Shown here in pieces: positions 36,468-46,803 of a DNA stretch of 64,000 nt; positions within the stretch are counted from its first letter, which is position 1; every line of letters starts with the position of its first letter. Made by a program: the position numbers and the translations under genes. The notes beneath the pieces were generated by a model. It searched no databases. It saw nothing but the letters and a program-made list of their open reading frames with translations, and was not told where the DNA came from. The stretch is from assembly GCF_018457175.1 (NCBI RefSeq), contig NZ_JAGFNU010000005.1:62001-126000 (forward strand). The letters run 5' to 3'. The DNA is from Pseudohalocynthiibacter aestuariivivens. GTDB taxonomy: Bacteria; Pseudomonadota; Alphaproteobacteria; Rhodobacterales; Rhodobacteraceae.

Positions 36468-38930
36468 GTGATACAGGAATTACCGATAGACGAGGCGCTT
36501 CCAGCGCTCATTTCCGCCCTTCGCGCCGATGGGCGTGCAGTGCTGCAAGCCCCACCCGGCGCAGGTAAAACAACGCGTGTTCCCCTGGCAATGCATAAAG
36601 CCGAGCTGTGTAAAGGTCGCATCCTGATGCTGGAGCCACGCCGCCTTGCAACACGCGCCGCCGCTGAACGCATGGCACAAACTTTGGGCGAGAAGGTTGG
36701 GCAAACTGTCGGCTACCGGATCAGGGGTGAATCGAAGGTTTCCCCCGCAACCCGGATTGAAGTTGTAACCGAAGGCATCCTGACCCGGATGATCCAGTCT
36801 GACTCCGAACTTAACGGTGTCGGCGCGGTAATTTTCGATGAATTTCACGAACGTTCCCTGAATGCAGATCTTGGGCTCGCGCTTGCCTGGGAATTGCGCA
36901 GCGCTTTGCGCGAAGATCTTATCTTGCTCGTGATGTCAGCAACACTTGATGCAGAACCCGTGGCAAAGATGATGGCCAATGCCCCGGTCATAACATCCGA
37001 AGGGCGCGCCTTTCCGGTCGAAACCTATTGGCTTGATCGGCCAATATCCAAGGGAACGCGGTTTGACGCCAGCGTTGCTGCGCTTGTTGAACAGGCGGTG
37101 GCTGAAACAACCGGCGGCGTGCTGGTCTTTCTACCGGGCGAAGGTGAAATCCGTCAGGTCGAAGCTCGGCTCAAGGGCCGTTTACCCAATGAATGCACGG
37201 TTCATCCCCTGTTTGGCGCAATGAGTTTTGCCGCCCAGCGCAAGGCGATTGCACCAGTGCGTGAAGGTCGCAAAATCGTGCTGGCCACAGCAATTGCCGA
37301 AACCTCACTGACGATAGAGGATATACGCGTGGTTGTTGACGGCGGTCGCGCGCGCCGGGCGAGGTTTGACGCGGGCTCCGGCATGTCACGGCTCGTCACG
37401 GAACGGGTGACAAAGGCCGAGGCCGAACAGCGAAAGGGCCGCGCCGGGCGCGTTGCCAAGGGTCAGTGTTACAGACACTGGACCAAAGGCGAAGAAGGCG
37501 GGTTGCAACCCTTTCCACCCGCCGAGATCCAATCGGCTGACCTTAGCGGGTTTGTTCTGGAACTCGCGCTCTGGGGAACGGCGGACCCTTCTGAAATGGC
37601 GTTCCTGACCGCACCAAACCCCGGCGCCTATGCCGAAGCGCAGTCATTGCTGCAAAACCTTGGTGCACTTGACACAAAGGGGCGCATCACACCTCACGGA
37701 CGCAGGCTCGCAACCCTGCCGCTTCACCCACGACTTGCGCATATGCTTGCACGTGCCGGACGAGATGCTGCGCTTTTGGCGGCTCTCCTCGCTGATCGCG
37801 ACCCATTGGCGCGCAACGCCCCTGTTGATCTCACATTGCGCGCTGAAGCCCTGCGCGACCCCGACCACTTCCAGGCAACACGCGGCCACAGTGCAAACCG
37901 TGGCACGATTGAACGCATCAAGGCCGAGGCGCGTCGGCTCGCGTCACTCACCAAGCCGACACAAACAGAGGTGCTGAGCCTCGCGGAACAGGCCGCGCTC
38001 GCCTACCCGGACCGTATTGGCCAGCGCCGAAAAGGCGAGGCACCCCGCTGGGTTCTCTCAGGAGGCAAAGGTGCCGCCATGAGCGAAGACGATCCGCTCG
38101 CCGGGGCAAGGTTTATCGTTGCGACCGACCTTGATGGTGACACGCGCGAAGCCAAAATCCGACAGGCGATAGAAATCACAGAAGCAGAGATTCGCGCGCT
38201 TTTGGGCGAACAAATTCAATGGCATCGGTTCTGCGAATGGTCAAAACGCGACCGGCGCGTGGTTGCGCGCGAACAGGAACGCCTTGGTGCGCTCATCCTC
38301 AGTGACAGGCTTTGGCGCGATGCTCCGGACAATCAGGTCGCACGCGCTGCGCTTGATGGTATCGCGGACCTTGGACTGCCTTTCAACACGACAGCGCGCA
38401 GATTTCAAGCGCGTGCAGAACTCGTGCGTGCGGGTAGTGATCGCCTTCCTGATATGTCTGACACGGCGTTGATGGATGCTCTGGACGATTGGCTGCTTCC
38501 TCATCTTGGTAAAGCCAGAACTGCCGAAGACATCAAATCTATTGATCTGCTCCCTGCCCTCAAAGCGCGCCTTGACTGGGATCAGACAAAATTGCTGGAT
38601 CAACTCGCCCCGTCTCATTTCACCACGCCCCTCGGCAATCGCATTCCGGTGGACTACAGCGGTGAAGACCCCTCTATAGAAATCCGTTTACAGGAACTCT
38701 TTGGTCTCACCCGGCATCCAACAGTCGGACCCAACAGAACGCCGCTTCGCATCACACTCCTTTCCCCCGCCCGCCGTCCAGTCCAGGTCACAATGGATCT
38801 GCCCGGCTTTTGGGCAGCGTCCTACAGCGATGTGCGAAAAGACATGCGGGGGCGCTACCCACGCCACCCCTGGCCCGAAGACCCAACCAAAGCAAATCCA
38901 ACATTGCGTGCAAAAAGGCGCGGTGACTAA
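36468..38930 (+). CDS. hrpB: ATP-dependent helicase HrpB
   Basis: About 820 residues, DExH-box RNA helicase. QAPPGAGKTTRVPLAM is motif I, AVIFDEFHERSLNADLGLAL is motif II (DEFH), VMSATLDAEP is motif III, then GVLVFLPGEGEIRQVE, TAIAETSLTIEDIRVVVDGG and EQRKGRAGRV are motifs IV-VI. The HA2/HrpB C-terminal domain reaches the stop. Role in bacteria is poorly known, RNA processing is likely. I prefer the GTG at 36468 (after AAGGGA) to the ATG at 36447, which lacks a ribosome site; both give a normal N-terminus. Confidence 0.94.
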   Translation: MIQELPIDEALPALISALRADGRAVLQAPPGAGKTTRVPLAMHKAELCKGRILMLEPRRLATRAAAERMAQTLGEKVGQTVGYRIRGESKVSPATRIEVVTEGILTRMIQSDSELNGVGAVIFDEFHERSLNADLGLALAWELRSALREDLILLVMSATLDAEPVAKMMANAPVITSEGRAFPVETYWLDRPISKGTRFDASVAALVEQAVAETTGGVLVFLPGEGEIRQVEARLKGRLPNECTVHPLFGAMSFAAQRKAIAPVREGRKIVLATAIAETSLTIEDIRVVVDGGRARRARFDAGSGMSRLVTERVTKAEAEQRKGRAGRVAKGQCYRHWTKGEEGGLQPFPPAEIQSADLSGFVLELALWGTADPSEMAFLTAPNPGAYAEAQSLLQNLGALDTKGRITPHGRRLATLPLHPRLAHMLARAGRDAALLAALLADRDPLARNAPVDLTLRAEALRDPDHFQATRGHSANRGTIERIKAEARRLASLTKPTQTEVLSLAEQAALAYPDRIGQRRKGEAPRWVLSGGKGAAMSEDDPLAGARFIVATDLDGDTREAKIRQAIEITEAEIRALLGEQIQWHRFCEWSKRDRRVVAREQERLGALILSDRLWRDAPDNQVARAALDGIADLGLPFNTTARRFQARAELVRAGSDRLPDMSDTALMDALDDWLLPHLGKARTAEDIKSIDLLPALKARLDWDQTKLLDQLAPSHFTTPLGNRIPVDYSGEDPSIEIRLQELFGLTRHPTVGPNRTPLRITLLSPARRPVQVTMDLPGFWAASYSDVRKDMRGRYPRHPWPEDPTKANPTLRAKRRGD

Positions 38931-39018
38931 ACAAGCCGATTTATGAAACCGAGCTGTTTCTTTATCCCTTAAATATCCCCGCGCGAAGCGCAAAACCGCA
39001 CGAAGTGCCAGAAATAGT

Positions 39019-39033
39019 GGCGCCGCCGGCGCC
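39019..39033. terminator. Short GC hairpin after hrpB
   Basis: GGCGCC, a three-base loop GCC, GGCGCC, followed after two bases by AATTTT. It may end the hrpB transcript. Confidence 0.4.
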
Positions 39034-39126
39034 TCAATTTTGGATCGATTCCTCTGCAATTTGGCTTTTTCAGCAAAAGAACCTATATCTGGGCGCATAT
39101 AAAAACGCGAAACGTGAGCAGGTTAA

Positions 39127-39585
39127 ATGACAGACGCATCGAAGCGGGCATGGGCCGAACTGGTTCGACCGCTGTTGCCGCACCCAAGGCTGTTACAAGT
39201 CGCAGCACTTTGCTATCGCAAAAACGGCACCAACAAAGACGTTCTGATGATTACCAGCCGGGATACCGGTCGGTGGATTCTGCCCAAAGGCTGGCCCATC
39301 GAAGGTCTGGACGCCAGCAGTACCGCGATGCGGGAAGCCTGGGAAGAAGCTGGTGTGCGCGAAGGCACTATCAACAAGGACGCAGTTGGCAGCTTTGACT
39401 ATGTGAAAGAACTCGACACTGGCCGCCATGCCACCTGCGTAACAGAGGTATTTGCGGTCGAAGTTGAAAAACTGGAAGATACCTTTCCAGAGGCCCACCA
39501 GCGTACTCGCAAATGGATGACACCTGTTGAGGCTGCCAATCTGGTCGACGAGCCGGGTTTGCGCAATATTCTGGACAATTTTTAG
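39127..39585 (+). CDS. Nudix hydrolase
   Basis: A 152-residue Nudix-fold protein. The Nudix box appears as AMREAWEEAGV with the REUxEExGU core intact, but the first glutamate of the canonical G(x)5E(x)7RE pattern is not in place: the residue there is Leu in GWPIEGLDASSTAM. The stretch TGRWILPKGWP before the box resembles the diphosphoinositol-polyphosphate/MutT-like subgroup common in Rhodobacterales. Substrate unknown. It lies alone between hrpB and gnd. Confidence 0.88.
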   Translation: MTDASKRAWAELVRPLLPHPRLLQVAALCYRKNGTNKDVLMITSRDTGRWILPKGWPIEGLDASSTAMREAWEEAGVREGTINKDAVGSFDYVKELDTGRHATCVTEVFAVEVEKLEDTFPEAHQRTRKWMTPVEAANLVDEPGLRNILDNF

Positions 39586-39857
39586 AAGTTCAAAAGCGGC
39601 GCGCACTGCGACGACTGGCGCAAGGGGAATTGGTAGAAACCACTCGATAAAGACCTGAAAAGATTTCCCAGTTCAAATATGCGACAACCAATTTTTCGCA
39701 GTTGCCAATTGCGCGGAAAGAGCGTTAGCGACGCTAGCCTGCAACCAGGTCACATTTCATGACGATCGTTGCGGTCTGGTTCACCACCGTTCCTGCGGCC
39801 GCTGCGATTTCAGCGGTTATCTTCCTGATCCCGAACACATTACCAAGCTGAGTTTTC
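39586..39857. other. Gene-free stretch between Nudix and gnd
   Basis: About 270 bases between convergent genes. No hairpin terminator, tRNA or promoter was recognised. A short frame on the minus strand runs from the gnd 3' end to 39734 but has no start signal. Confidence 0.4.
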
Positions 39858-41276
39858 TCAGTCCCACCACGGGCCGTGGTGCGCACCTTCAGCGTCCAGC
39901 CTTTCAAACCCATGCGCGCCAAAGAAATCACGCTGCGCCTGCACAAGATTGGTAGTTCCACGTGCTTGCCTCATTGTGTCAAACCACGCCAGAGCCGCGC
40001 TAAACGCAGGCACAGGGATGCCACGCAAAACAGCAGACGCGACAAGCGCACGAAGTGCCTTCACCCCGTTTTCAAGGCGGACCGCAAAGGCCGGGGCAAA
40101 CAAAAGGTTTCCATGAGCGAGGTCGGCACGAAATGCCGCCGAAATATCATCGAGCAAGGCTGAACGAATGATACAACCCGCGCGCCAGATTTCAGCAACG
40201 CGCGCCATATCTACGTTCCAATCGTATTTGTCCGATGCCGCCGACAGTATCTGGAACCCCTGCGCATAGGCCAGAATACGTGAAACAAGCAGAGCAGATT
40301 CAAGAATGGGCTCTGAAAGAGTTGTACCATCCTTGATGTCCCCGCCCAGCAGTTCGGTTCCTGTCTTGCGGGCTTCAATGTCAGACGACCACGACCGCGC
40401 ACCAACGGCGGCCTCTATCGTGGAGGCGGATTGGCCAAGCTGAAGTGCCTCAATCACAGTCCAGCGCCCCGTTCCCTTTTGTCCGGCACGGTCCAGAATG
40501 ACGTCGACTGCGGGATCGCCCGTCTTTGAATCTATGGCCGCTAAAACCTTGGCCGTTATTTCAACCAGATAGGAATTAAGTGGGCCATTGCTCCAGCCTT
40601 CAAACAAGGCGCCAATTTCGCTAACGCTCTTGCCTTCACCGTCGCGCAGCAGGCCATAAACCTCTGCAATCAGTTGCATATCAGCGTATTCGATACCGTT
40701 ATGCACCGTCTTCACAAAATGGCCGGCACCGTCAGGGCCAAGATGTTCGGCACATGGCGCGCCTTCGAATTTCGCTGAAATGGCTTCCACCATTTCGCGT
40801 ACATGCGCATAGCTTTCGGGGTCTCCCCCCACCATGATGGAGGGGCCGTGGCGCGCGCCGTCTTCGCCACCTGACACACCCATACCAATGAAGTGCATAC
40901 CAGAGGCGGCCATTTCCTCGCCGCGCCTGCGGGTGTTGTGGAAGTTGGCATTGCCTGCGTCAACCAGCGTATCACCGGGCGCAAGCAAGGGTTTATATTG
41001 TTCGATCAGGTCATCAACGATCTGCCCGGCTGGCACCATAAAAATGATTGTTCGGGGTGTGCTGAGTGCCTTGACCAATTCTTCGGCTGAATCGCCACAC
41101 CCGGTAATCTTGTCGGCGGCATCGCCCAATTCTTTGCGTGCCTTTTCCAGAAACTCATCAGTGCGCGACGCGAGCCTCGTCGTCACCGCGATTGGATAGC
41201 CCTTTTCAGCGATGTTCAAAGTCAGGGCGCTGCCCATGGTTCCCAGCCCAACCAGCCCGATATTAGTCTTTGTCAT
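39858..41276 (-). CDS. gnd: 6-phosphogluconate dehydrogenase, decarboxylating
   Basis: A 472-residue oxidative pentose-phosphate enzyme giving ribulose 5-phosphate and NADPH. NADP-binding GLVGLGTMGSALTLNIAEKG at the N-terminus, DAGNANFHNTRRR, MGVSGGEDGARHGPS and HFVKTVHNGIEYADMQLIAE with the catalytic lysine, then the all-helical C-terminal domain (DRAGQKGTGRWTVIEALQLG). ATG 41276 follows GGGGTG and is chosen over GTG 41282. Presence suggests an oxidative pentose-phosphate route besides the Entner-Doudoroff pathway. Confidence 0.95.
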   Translation of the reverse strand: MTKTNIGLVGLGTMGSALTLNIAEKGYPIAVTTRLASRTDEFLEKARKELGDAADKITGCGDSAEELVKALSTPRTIIFMVPAGQIVDDLIEQYKPLLAPGDTLVDAGNANFHNTRRRGEEMAASGMHFIGMGVSGGEDGARHGPSIMVGGDPESYAHVREMVEAISAKFEGAPCAEHLGPDGAGHFVKTVHNGIEYADMQLIAEVYGLLRDGEGKSVSEIGALFEGWSNGPLNSYLVEITAKVLAAIDSKTGDPAVDVILDRAGQKGTGRWTVIEALQLGQSASTIEAAVGARSWSSDIEARKTGTELLGGDIKDGTTLSEPILESALLVSRILAYAQGFQILSAASDKYDWNVDMARVAEIWRAGCIIRSALLDDISAAFRADLAHGNLLFAPAFAVRLENGVKALRALVASAVLRGIPVPAFSAALAWFDTMRQARGTTNLVQAQRDFFGAHGFERLDAEGAHHGPWWD

Positions 41277-41414
41277 TGTCACCCCACTTTTTGCAATAAG
41301 CGTAGGCTTTGCTGAGGAAGATACAAGCCCAGATCACACTCCCGCCCTATGTCGGCAGGAATGCACGTGATTGTGAACGCGTAATTTATCGAGGGCTGGA
41401 CAGGCCACAAGACG

Positions 41415-42341
41415 CTAGCGCCCCAAGCACCAGCGCATAATCGCCTTTTGCGCATGGAGACGGTTTTCAGCCTCGTCAAAGATTACCGATTGCGGACCGT
41501 CCATAACGACGCTTGTCGCTTCTTCGTCGCGGTGGGCAGGCAGGCAGTGCATGAACAGGGCATCTGGTTTTGCATGCGACATCAGCTCTTCGTTCACCTG
41601 ATAGCCGCGCAACTGGTTGTGGCGGCGCTCCCGCGCGGATTGCGGGTCATGCATCGACACCCAGGTGTCCGTCACGATCAGGTCAGCCCCTTCGGCAGCT
41701 TTTTGCGCGTTGCGCTCAATCTCGATATTTACACCTTTTGAGCGCGCAAGATCGATGAACCCCTGCTCGGGGTCCAGCGTCTCGGGGCCTGTGAACGTCA
41801 AATCAAACCCGAACTGGCCGGCTGCATGGATAAAACTTGCACATACGTTGTTCCCATCGCCAGACCAGACGACCTTTTTGCCTTTGATCGGGCCGTTGTG
41901 TTCCTCGAACGTCAGAATGTCCGCCATGATCTGGCAAGGGTGTGTGCGGTCTGTCAGGCCGTTGATCACTGGCACAGTTGCATATTCAGCGAGTTCCAGC
42001 AGGGTTTGTTCTTCAAACGTGCGGATCATGATCAGATCGACATACCGGCTAAGCACACGCGCGGTATCGGCAATGGTTTCGCCGTGACCAAGCTGCATGT
42101 CCACCCCGGACAGTAGCATCGTCTGGCCGCCCATCTGGCGCACACCAACGTCAAAGCTGACGCGCGTCCTGGTTGAGGGTTTTTCAAAAATCAGCGCAAC
42201 CATGTGGTCTTTAAGGGGCAATTCATCGTCAAGCGCACCCTTTGGGCGGCCATTGCGTGACTTTTTCATAGTCGCTGCATTGTCGATCATGCCGCGTAAA
42301 TCTGCCGGGTCAGTTTTGTGAATATCCAGAAAATGGCTCAT
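41415..42341 (-). CDS. argF: Ornithine carbamoyltransferase
   Basis: A 308-residue arginine-biosynthesis enzyme that makes citrulline. Carbamoyl-phosphate site [14 protein letters not shown] near residue 55, [11 protein letters not shown] near 130, and ornithine-binding [12 protein letters not shown] near 265. Five bases separate its start from the stop of argD, so they form an operon argD-argF. Length is typical. AAGGATAATTGAG precedes the ATG. Confidence 0.97.
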   Translation of the reverse strand: MSHFLDIHKTDPADLRGMIDNAATMKKSRNGRPKGALDDELPLKDHMVALIFEKPSTRTRVSFDVGVRQMGGQTMLLSGVDMQLGHGETIADTARVLSRYVDLIMIRTFEEQTLLELAEYATVPVINGLTDRTHPCQIMADILTFEEHNGPIKGKKVVWSGDGNNVCASFIHAAGQFGFDLTFTGPETLDPEQGFIDLARSKGVNIEIERNAQKAAEGADLIVTDTWVSMHDPQSARERRHNQLRGYQVNEELMSHAKPDALFMHCLPAHRDEEATSVVMDGPQSVIFDEAENRLHAQKAIMRWCLGR

Positions 42342-42346
42342 CTCAA

Positions 42347-43522
42347 TTATCCTTTGGCCACGGCCATTGCCGCGTGATCAAGGCGCGTAACGGCCTCGGC
42401 TAAGTCTTCGTCGGTGATGTTGAGTGCGGGCAGCAAACGGATAACATTGTCCGCCGCAGGTACGACCAGCAACTCATTTGCGTAACTCGCGGCAACAACA
42501 TCTGCATTCAGCGCTTTGCATTTCAGCCCGAGCATCAGGCCCGTGCCCCGCACTTCTTCAAAAACATCCGGATGGGCCGCGATCAAACCCTCGAGCTTCT
42601 GACGCAGCATTCCGGCCTTACGGTTCACATCTGCCAGGAATTCCGGTGTGTTGACCGTATCCATAACCGCACATCCGACAGCGCAGGCTAACGGGTTGCC
42701 GCCATAGGTCGAGCCGTGAGTGCCGGTAGTCATACCCGCAGCGGCCTCTTCTGTTGCGAGGACCGCACCGAGCGGAAAACCCCCGCCAATACCTTTGGCC
42801 ACCATCATGATGTCTGGCGTCACGTTTGCCCATTCATGGGCAAACAGCTTACCAGTACGGGCAACACCGCATTGAACCTCATCGAGTATCAACAAGATGC
42901 CCGTGTCATCACAAATCTGGCGCAGGGCCTTAAGCTCTGCGTCAGGCACGGGGCGAATACCACCTTCGCCCTGTATCGGCTCTATCAGGATCGCGGCGGT
43001 TTCAGCGTCAATCGCATTGGTCACACCATCAAGGTCACCGAAGGTCAAATGCACAAACCCCGGCAAAAGCGGACCAAACCCTTTCGTCATCTTTTCGGAC
43101 CCGGCGGCGGCGATGCCAGCAGCAGACCGGCCATGAAACGAGCCGTCAAAGGTAATGATATTCACGCGTTCCGGCGCGCCTTTTTCGTACCAATATTTAC
43201 GCGCCATTTTGACGGCCAGTTCGCACGCTTCGGTGCCAGAATTCGTAAAGAACACCGTATCGGCAAAAGTCGCATCCACGAGCTTGTCCGCCAAAGCCTG
43301 TTGCTGTGGAATGTTGTAGAGGTTCGAAACATGCCAAAGCGCTGACGCCTGTTCATTTAACGCCGCAACCAGCGTTGGGTTCGCATGGCCCAGCACATTC
43401 ACGGCGATTCCGGCACCAAGATCCAGAAAACGTCGGCCATCAGCCTCGATCAGCCAGCTGCCTTCGCCTTTAACGAAGGTAAGCGGTGCACGGGCATATG
43501 TCGGCAGAACAGACGGGATCAT
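42347..43522 (-). CDS. argD: Acetylornithine aminotransferase
   Basis: A 391-residue class-III PLP aminotransferase. Motifs: [53 protein letters not shown], and the PLP lysine in [17 protein letters not shown]-terminus [20 protein letters not shown] is typical of ArgD. ATG 43522 follows AGGAAA. It precedes argF by five bases; the other arginine genes are elsewhere. The enzyme may also serve as succinyldiaminopimelate transaminase in lysine synthesis, as known for ArgD. Confidence 0.96.
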   Translation of the reverse strand: MIPSVLPTYARAPLTFVKGEGSWLIEADGRRFLDLGAGIAVNVLGHANPTLVAALNEQASALWHVSNLYNIPQQQALADKLVDATFADTVFFTNSGTEACELAVKMARKYWYEKGAPERVNIITFDGSFHGRSAAGIAAAGSEKMTKGFGPLLPGFVHLTFGDLDGVTNAIDAETAAILIEPIQGEGGIRPVPDAELKALRQICDDTGILLILDEVQCGVARTGKLFAHEWANVTPDIMMVAKGIGGGFPLGAVLATEEAAAGMTTGTHGSTYGGNPLACAVGCAVMDTVNTPEFLADVNRKAGMLRQKLEGLIAAHPDVFEEVRGTGLMLGLKCKALNADVVAASYANELLVVPAADNVIRLLPALNITDEDLAEAVTRLDHAAMAVAKG

Positions 43523-43751
43523 GTCAGGTTTCCTTATCAGAAGCCCCAAGTGGTGCCAGAGCGGCGGGGGCAGGTCAATGTATTGAAAGGGGGGTGCGCC
43601 ACATGGTGCAAAAGAACAGGCGAACGGACGTCAGGCGCGGATGCGTCGGCGTCGGGTCATTGCAGCGATATGGCGACTCTTGTTCATAAGTTGCGTTTAG
43701 GGGAGATAACGGGGCCTGTCTAGGGGGGTCCAAAGGGTCAGGCAAGGGCCA

Positions 43752-44765
43752 TCAACTGCCCGTGCTCCAGCTTTTACGAAACAGCTGCGGAGAAACCCCA
43801 AACTTCTTGCGAAACTTTGCAGCAAGCTGCGTCGTGCTGCCAAACCCCGTTGCGACAGCAATTTCGGAGATGGCGAGATTGGTTTCAATCAATAAGGCGT
43901 GCGCACGAGCGACGCGCAGATCAAGGTAATACTGGTTGGGTGACATCCCGACATAGGTTTTGAACAACCGCTCAAGCTGGCGTCTTGAGATATCGATCTG
44001 TTCAGATAGTTCCGAAATTTCCATCGGGTCTTCAATATTGGCCTGCATGATCTGTATTGCATTTATCAACCGCTGGTTCCGGCTGCCAATTGCCACGGAA
44101 AACACAGATTTTTGTGGGGCTTGCTGACTGCCGCTGCGCCCGTGAATACACATATCGGCCACGATGATCGCAAGATCCTTGCCATGATCCGCCTCGATCA
44201 AGCCAAGCATCATGTCTGTCGCGGCACTGCCCCCGCCACAAGTCAACAGCTTGTCGTCCACTTCATAGAGGTTCGGTGTCGGCTCAAGGTCAGGATAATA
44301 TTCCTGAAAGGCGGGCTGATTTTCCCAGTGCAATGTGAACCTGCGGTTCTTCAGCATGCCGGTTTCAGCCAAGGCGAAGGCCCCGGTACATATGCCACCT
44401 ACGGTACTGCCAAAGGCGCGCTGACGCCGCAGCCAGTTCAGAGTAACATCACTCGCGGCATCCCGTGGCTCCACCCCTGCGCATACAAATGCATTCGCGC
44501 TGGCAGGTAACGGCTCAAGCGCCATGTCTGGGATGATTCTTACCCCGTTAGAGCAACTGATCGGCTCTCCGTCCTCTGTCATCGTGTACCAGCGATAGAG
44601 GTTTTTCTTCGTAACCTGATTGGCAATACGCAAAGGTTCCACAGCTGCGCTAAAAGCCAACATTGTCAGTTTAGGCAGCAGCAGAAAGTAAAAATCTTTC
44701 GGCGGGGCATCATAGCTGATGTTAAAGCTCGCGGCCCCTTTGGCGATAAACCGATCTTGCGTCAT
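43752..44765 (-). CDS. GlxA-family transcriptional regulator (DJ-1/PfpI-like plus AraC HTH)
   Basis: A 337-residue regulator. The N-terminal DJ-1/PfpI-like domain (FYFLLLPKLTMLAFSAAVEP; GGICTGAFALAETGML with the nucleophile-elbow cysteine) probably senses an amine or other small molecule. The C-terminal double HTH of the AraC family (MEISELSEQIDISRRQLERL, SEIAVATGFGSTTQLAAKFR) binds DNA. Relatives include CdhR, GbdR and ArgR-like activators of quaternary amine or arginine catabolism. It is upstream of argD on the same strand, with a gap of 229 bases, so co-regulation with arginine genes is possible but unproven. Confidence 0.9.
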   Translation of the reverse strand: MTQDRFIAKGAASFNISYDAPPKDFYFLLLPKLTMLAFSAAVEPLRIANQVTKKNLYRWYTMTEDGEPISCSNGVRIIPDMALEPLPASANAFVCAGVEPRDAASDVTLNWLRRQRAFGSTVGGICTGAFALAETGMLKNRRFTLHWENQPAFQEYYPDLEPTPNLYEVDDKLLTCGGGSAATDMMLGLIEADHGKDLAIIVADMCIHGRSGSQQAPQKSVFSVAIGSRNQRLINAIQIMQANIEDPMEISELSEQIDISRRQLERLFKTYVGMSPNQYYLDLRVARAHALLIETNLAISEIAVATGFGSTTQLAAKFRKKFGVSPQLFRKSWSTGS

Positions 44766-45082
44766 GTGGTAATCCTACTGCAGAACACCTGCACCGTCAG
44801 CCGTTAATTAGATCGGCGGGTCGTTCCGGCAAACCCATCTGGCTTGGTACCCGCGACAGTTCATTTGTGGCCATGAAAATGGGGCTCACAATGATCATTT
44901 CGCAGCGTTACTCCTACATAATCGTCAAAAAGCAGCACCCGAAATCAATGTAAGAAACACCCGTTTTCTAAAAGCAGGCTCTATCTGGCCTCGTTCAACC
45001 TTGGTCAGCACTTCGCCTTTGCGGAACCTTGGACAGCCGATGCCATAGACGTATCGCTTAGAAACTCTCGTTTGCCGCAGTT
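44766..45082. other. Gene-free stretch between the GlxA-type regulator and the ABC permease
   Basis: Some 317 bases without a supportable gene. It should contain the regulator's promoter; I saw no strong hairpin, RNA gene or repeat. Confidence 0.4.
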
Positions 45083-45886
45083 TCAGGGTTTCAACCTATA
45101 TCCGCGTTGAAACAGGAACCAAGCAAGATACGTCACAAATGCAACGGCTGACACACAGACCAACATGCCCAGCCATGGTGAAGAATCTGATTGGCCAATC
45201 ACCCCGTATCTGACACCGTCAATAAGGTAAAATATTGGATTCATGCGAGAAATTATCTGCATGGCAGGAGGCAGGTTTTCGATGGAATAGAAGGTTCCAG
45301 ACAAGAATGACAAAGGTGTCACGATAAAATTCGTGATTGCCGCCATCTGGTCAAACTTGTTGGCATAGACGCCCGCAAGCACCCCAAGCGCTGCCATGAA
45401 GGATCCGCCCAGTACAACGAATATCAGGGCCCAGACAGGGTGTGCGATGCTTATTCCAAGCACCAGGACCATAACAGTCCCAAGGGCCAGCGCCACCATA
45501 ACACCGCGCAGCAAACCACCTGCAATATAGCCAAGCACAAGTTCCAGTGGGGAAAGCGGTGGCATCAGAGTGTCAACAATATTGCCCTGCACCTTAGCGA
45601 TCACGATGGACGAAGACGTATTGGCAAATGCGTTTTGGATCACCGTCATCATAAGGATACCGGGCGCGAGAAAATGAAGGAAAGGCACCCCCATCACGTC
45701 GCCGCGCCGCGCCCCGATGGCAAGCGTGAAAATCGCAAGGAACAGCCCGGCCGTTACCAATGGTGCAAGCAATGTCTGTGTCCAGACCACCAGAAAACGC
45801 TGCACTTCCCGCAAAGCAAGCGTGTAAAGCCCCAGCCAGTTCACCCCACTAAAGCGACGCGATCCCATTTCGTCAAAACTCTGCAT
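45083..45886 (-). CDS. ABC-2-type transporter permease
   Basis: A 267-residue permease with six membrane helices, e.g. QTLLAPLVTAGLFLAIFTLA, VMVALALGTVMVLVLGISIA and MLVCVSAVAFVTYLAWFLF. The family signature region around NPIFYLIDGVRYGVIG matches ABC-2 permeases such as NodJ/YadH. The ATPase partner is not adjacent on either side, which is unusual, so it must be encoded elsewhere. GAGGTGGGAC stands ahead of ATG 45886. Cargo unknown; drug, lipid or polysaccharide export is typical. Confidence 0.85.
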   Translation of the reverse strand: MQSFDEMGSRRFSGVNWLGLYTLALREVQRFLVVWTQTLLAPLVTAGLFLAIFTLAIGARRGDVMGVPFLHFLAPGILMMTVIQNAFANTSSSIVIAKVQGNIVDTLMPPLSPLELVLGYIAGGLLRGVMVALALGTVMVLVLGISIAHPVWALIFVVLGGSFMAALGVLAGVYANKFDQMAAITNFIVTPLSFLSGTFYSIENLPPAMQIISRMNPIFYLIDGVRYGVIGQSDSSPWLGMLVCVSAVAFVTYLAWFLFQRGYRLKP

Positions 45887-46052
45887 GTCCCACCTCTGTG
45901 CACCTGTTACAGGCTTTTTTATGCAGCCTGCAACGGGGTCCTTGTATCCTGCTCTCCCATGTATAAAATAGGGGGTCAGTTAATTTCTCTCATGCGGCTG
46001 TAAAATATTTTCGGGTCACGCGCCCGTTCGCTGCTTCAAGTAAGGAAACCAG

Positions 46053-46622
46053 ATGTCCTGGACCGAAGATCGCGTCGAAGTTCTGAAGAAGATGTGGGGC
46101 GAAGGCCAGTCGGCCAGCCAGATCGCAAAAGAGCTGGGTGGTGTGACCCGCAATGCTGTGATTGGCAAAGTGCATCGCCTTGGTTTGTCGAACCGTGCCG
46201 GCACTGCCGCGAAACCAGCAGCCAAGGATAAAGCTGCCGCTAAACCAGCAGCCAAACCTAAAGTGGCTGCAAAACCGTCCGCGCCTGCAAAACCAAGACC
46301 AGAAACAACAAGCCCGCTTGCCGCGCACCAAAGCCCTGCGCGCAAAGCCATTATTCCTGCGGGTCAGCCGCTGCCTCCGCAACCCTCTGCCAACGAAATC
46401 AGCCCGGAGGCGCTGGCCTCTGTTCGCGAAGTTGAAAAGACCGCGAAGAAATTGTCGTTGATGGAGCTGACAGAACGGACCTGCAAATGGCCAATCGGTG
46501 ACCCCGCAACAGAGGAGTTCTGGTTCTGTGGCCTCGCCTCGCAACCGGGCAAACCTTACTGCGAAGCCCATGTGGGCGTTGCGTTCCAGCCGATGTCTTC
46601 GCGCCGGGACAGACGCCGATAA
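46053..46622 (+). CDS. gcrA: Cell-cycle regulator GcrA
   Basis: A 189-residue protein acting with sigma-70 at promoters carrying CcrM-methylated GANTC sites. The conserved N-terminal HTH begins MSWTEDRVEVLKKMWGEGQS and continues with GVTRNAVIGKVHRLGLSNRA. A long Ala/Lys/Pro-rich linker follows, then the C-terminal RNA-polymerase-binding domain ERTCKWPIGDPATEEFWFCG. AAGGAAACC precedes ATG 46053. This is a strong marker for an alphaproteobacterium. Confidence 0.95.
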   Translation: MSWTEDRVEVLKKMWGEGQSASQIAKELGGVTRNAVIGKVHRLGLSNRAGTAAKPAAKDKAAAKPAAKPKVAAKPSAPAKPRPETTSPLAAHQSPARKAIIPAGQPLPPQPSANEISPEALASVREVEKTAKKLSLMELTERTCKWPIGDPATEEFWFCGLASQPGKPYCEAHVGVAFQPMSSRRDRRR

Positions 46623-46646
46623 ACTCTCTAAATCTAACAGTACAGG

Positions 46647-46674
46647 TCCCTTCCCATTTCAGTGGGAAGGGACA
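46647..46674 (+). terminator. Hairpin after gcrA
   Basis: GTCCCTTCCC and GGGAAGGGAC form a perfect ten-pair stem with an eight-base loop, 24 bases after the gcrA stop. There is no T-run, so it may act as a 3' stabiliser or a factor-aided terminator. Confidence 0.6.
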
Positions 46675-46803
46675 ATACGGCTTGATTTCAATGGCATGGT
46701 TCTTCTTACAGAAGTCCGTTTGGATCGGTGTGCAAGTAATTTGTTGAGTCGATACAATTGGCAGCAAGACGAATGGTTTGCATGTTGTGCTCCGGAAGTT
46801 GGG

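Noticed and set aside
39734-39961. Minus-strand frame over the 3' end of gnd ending in TIVMKCDLVAG
   Set aside because: It overlaps gnd in another frame, has no start signal and no family match that I can defend.
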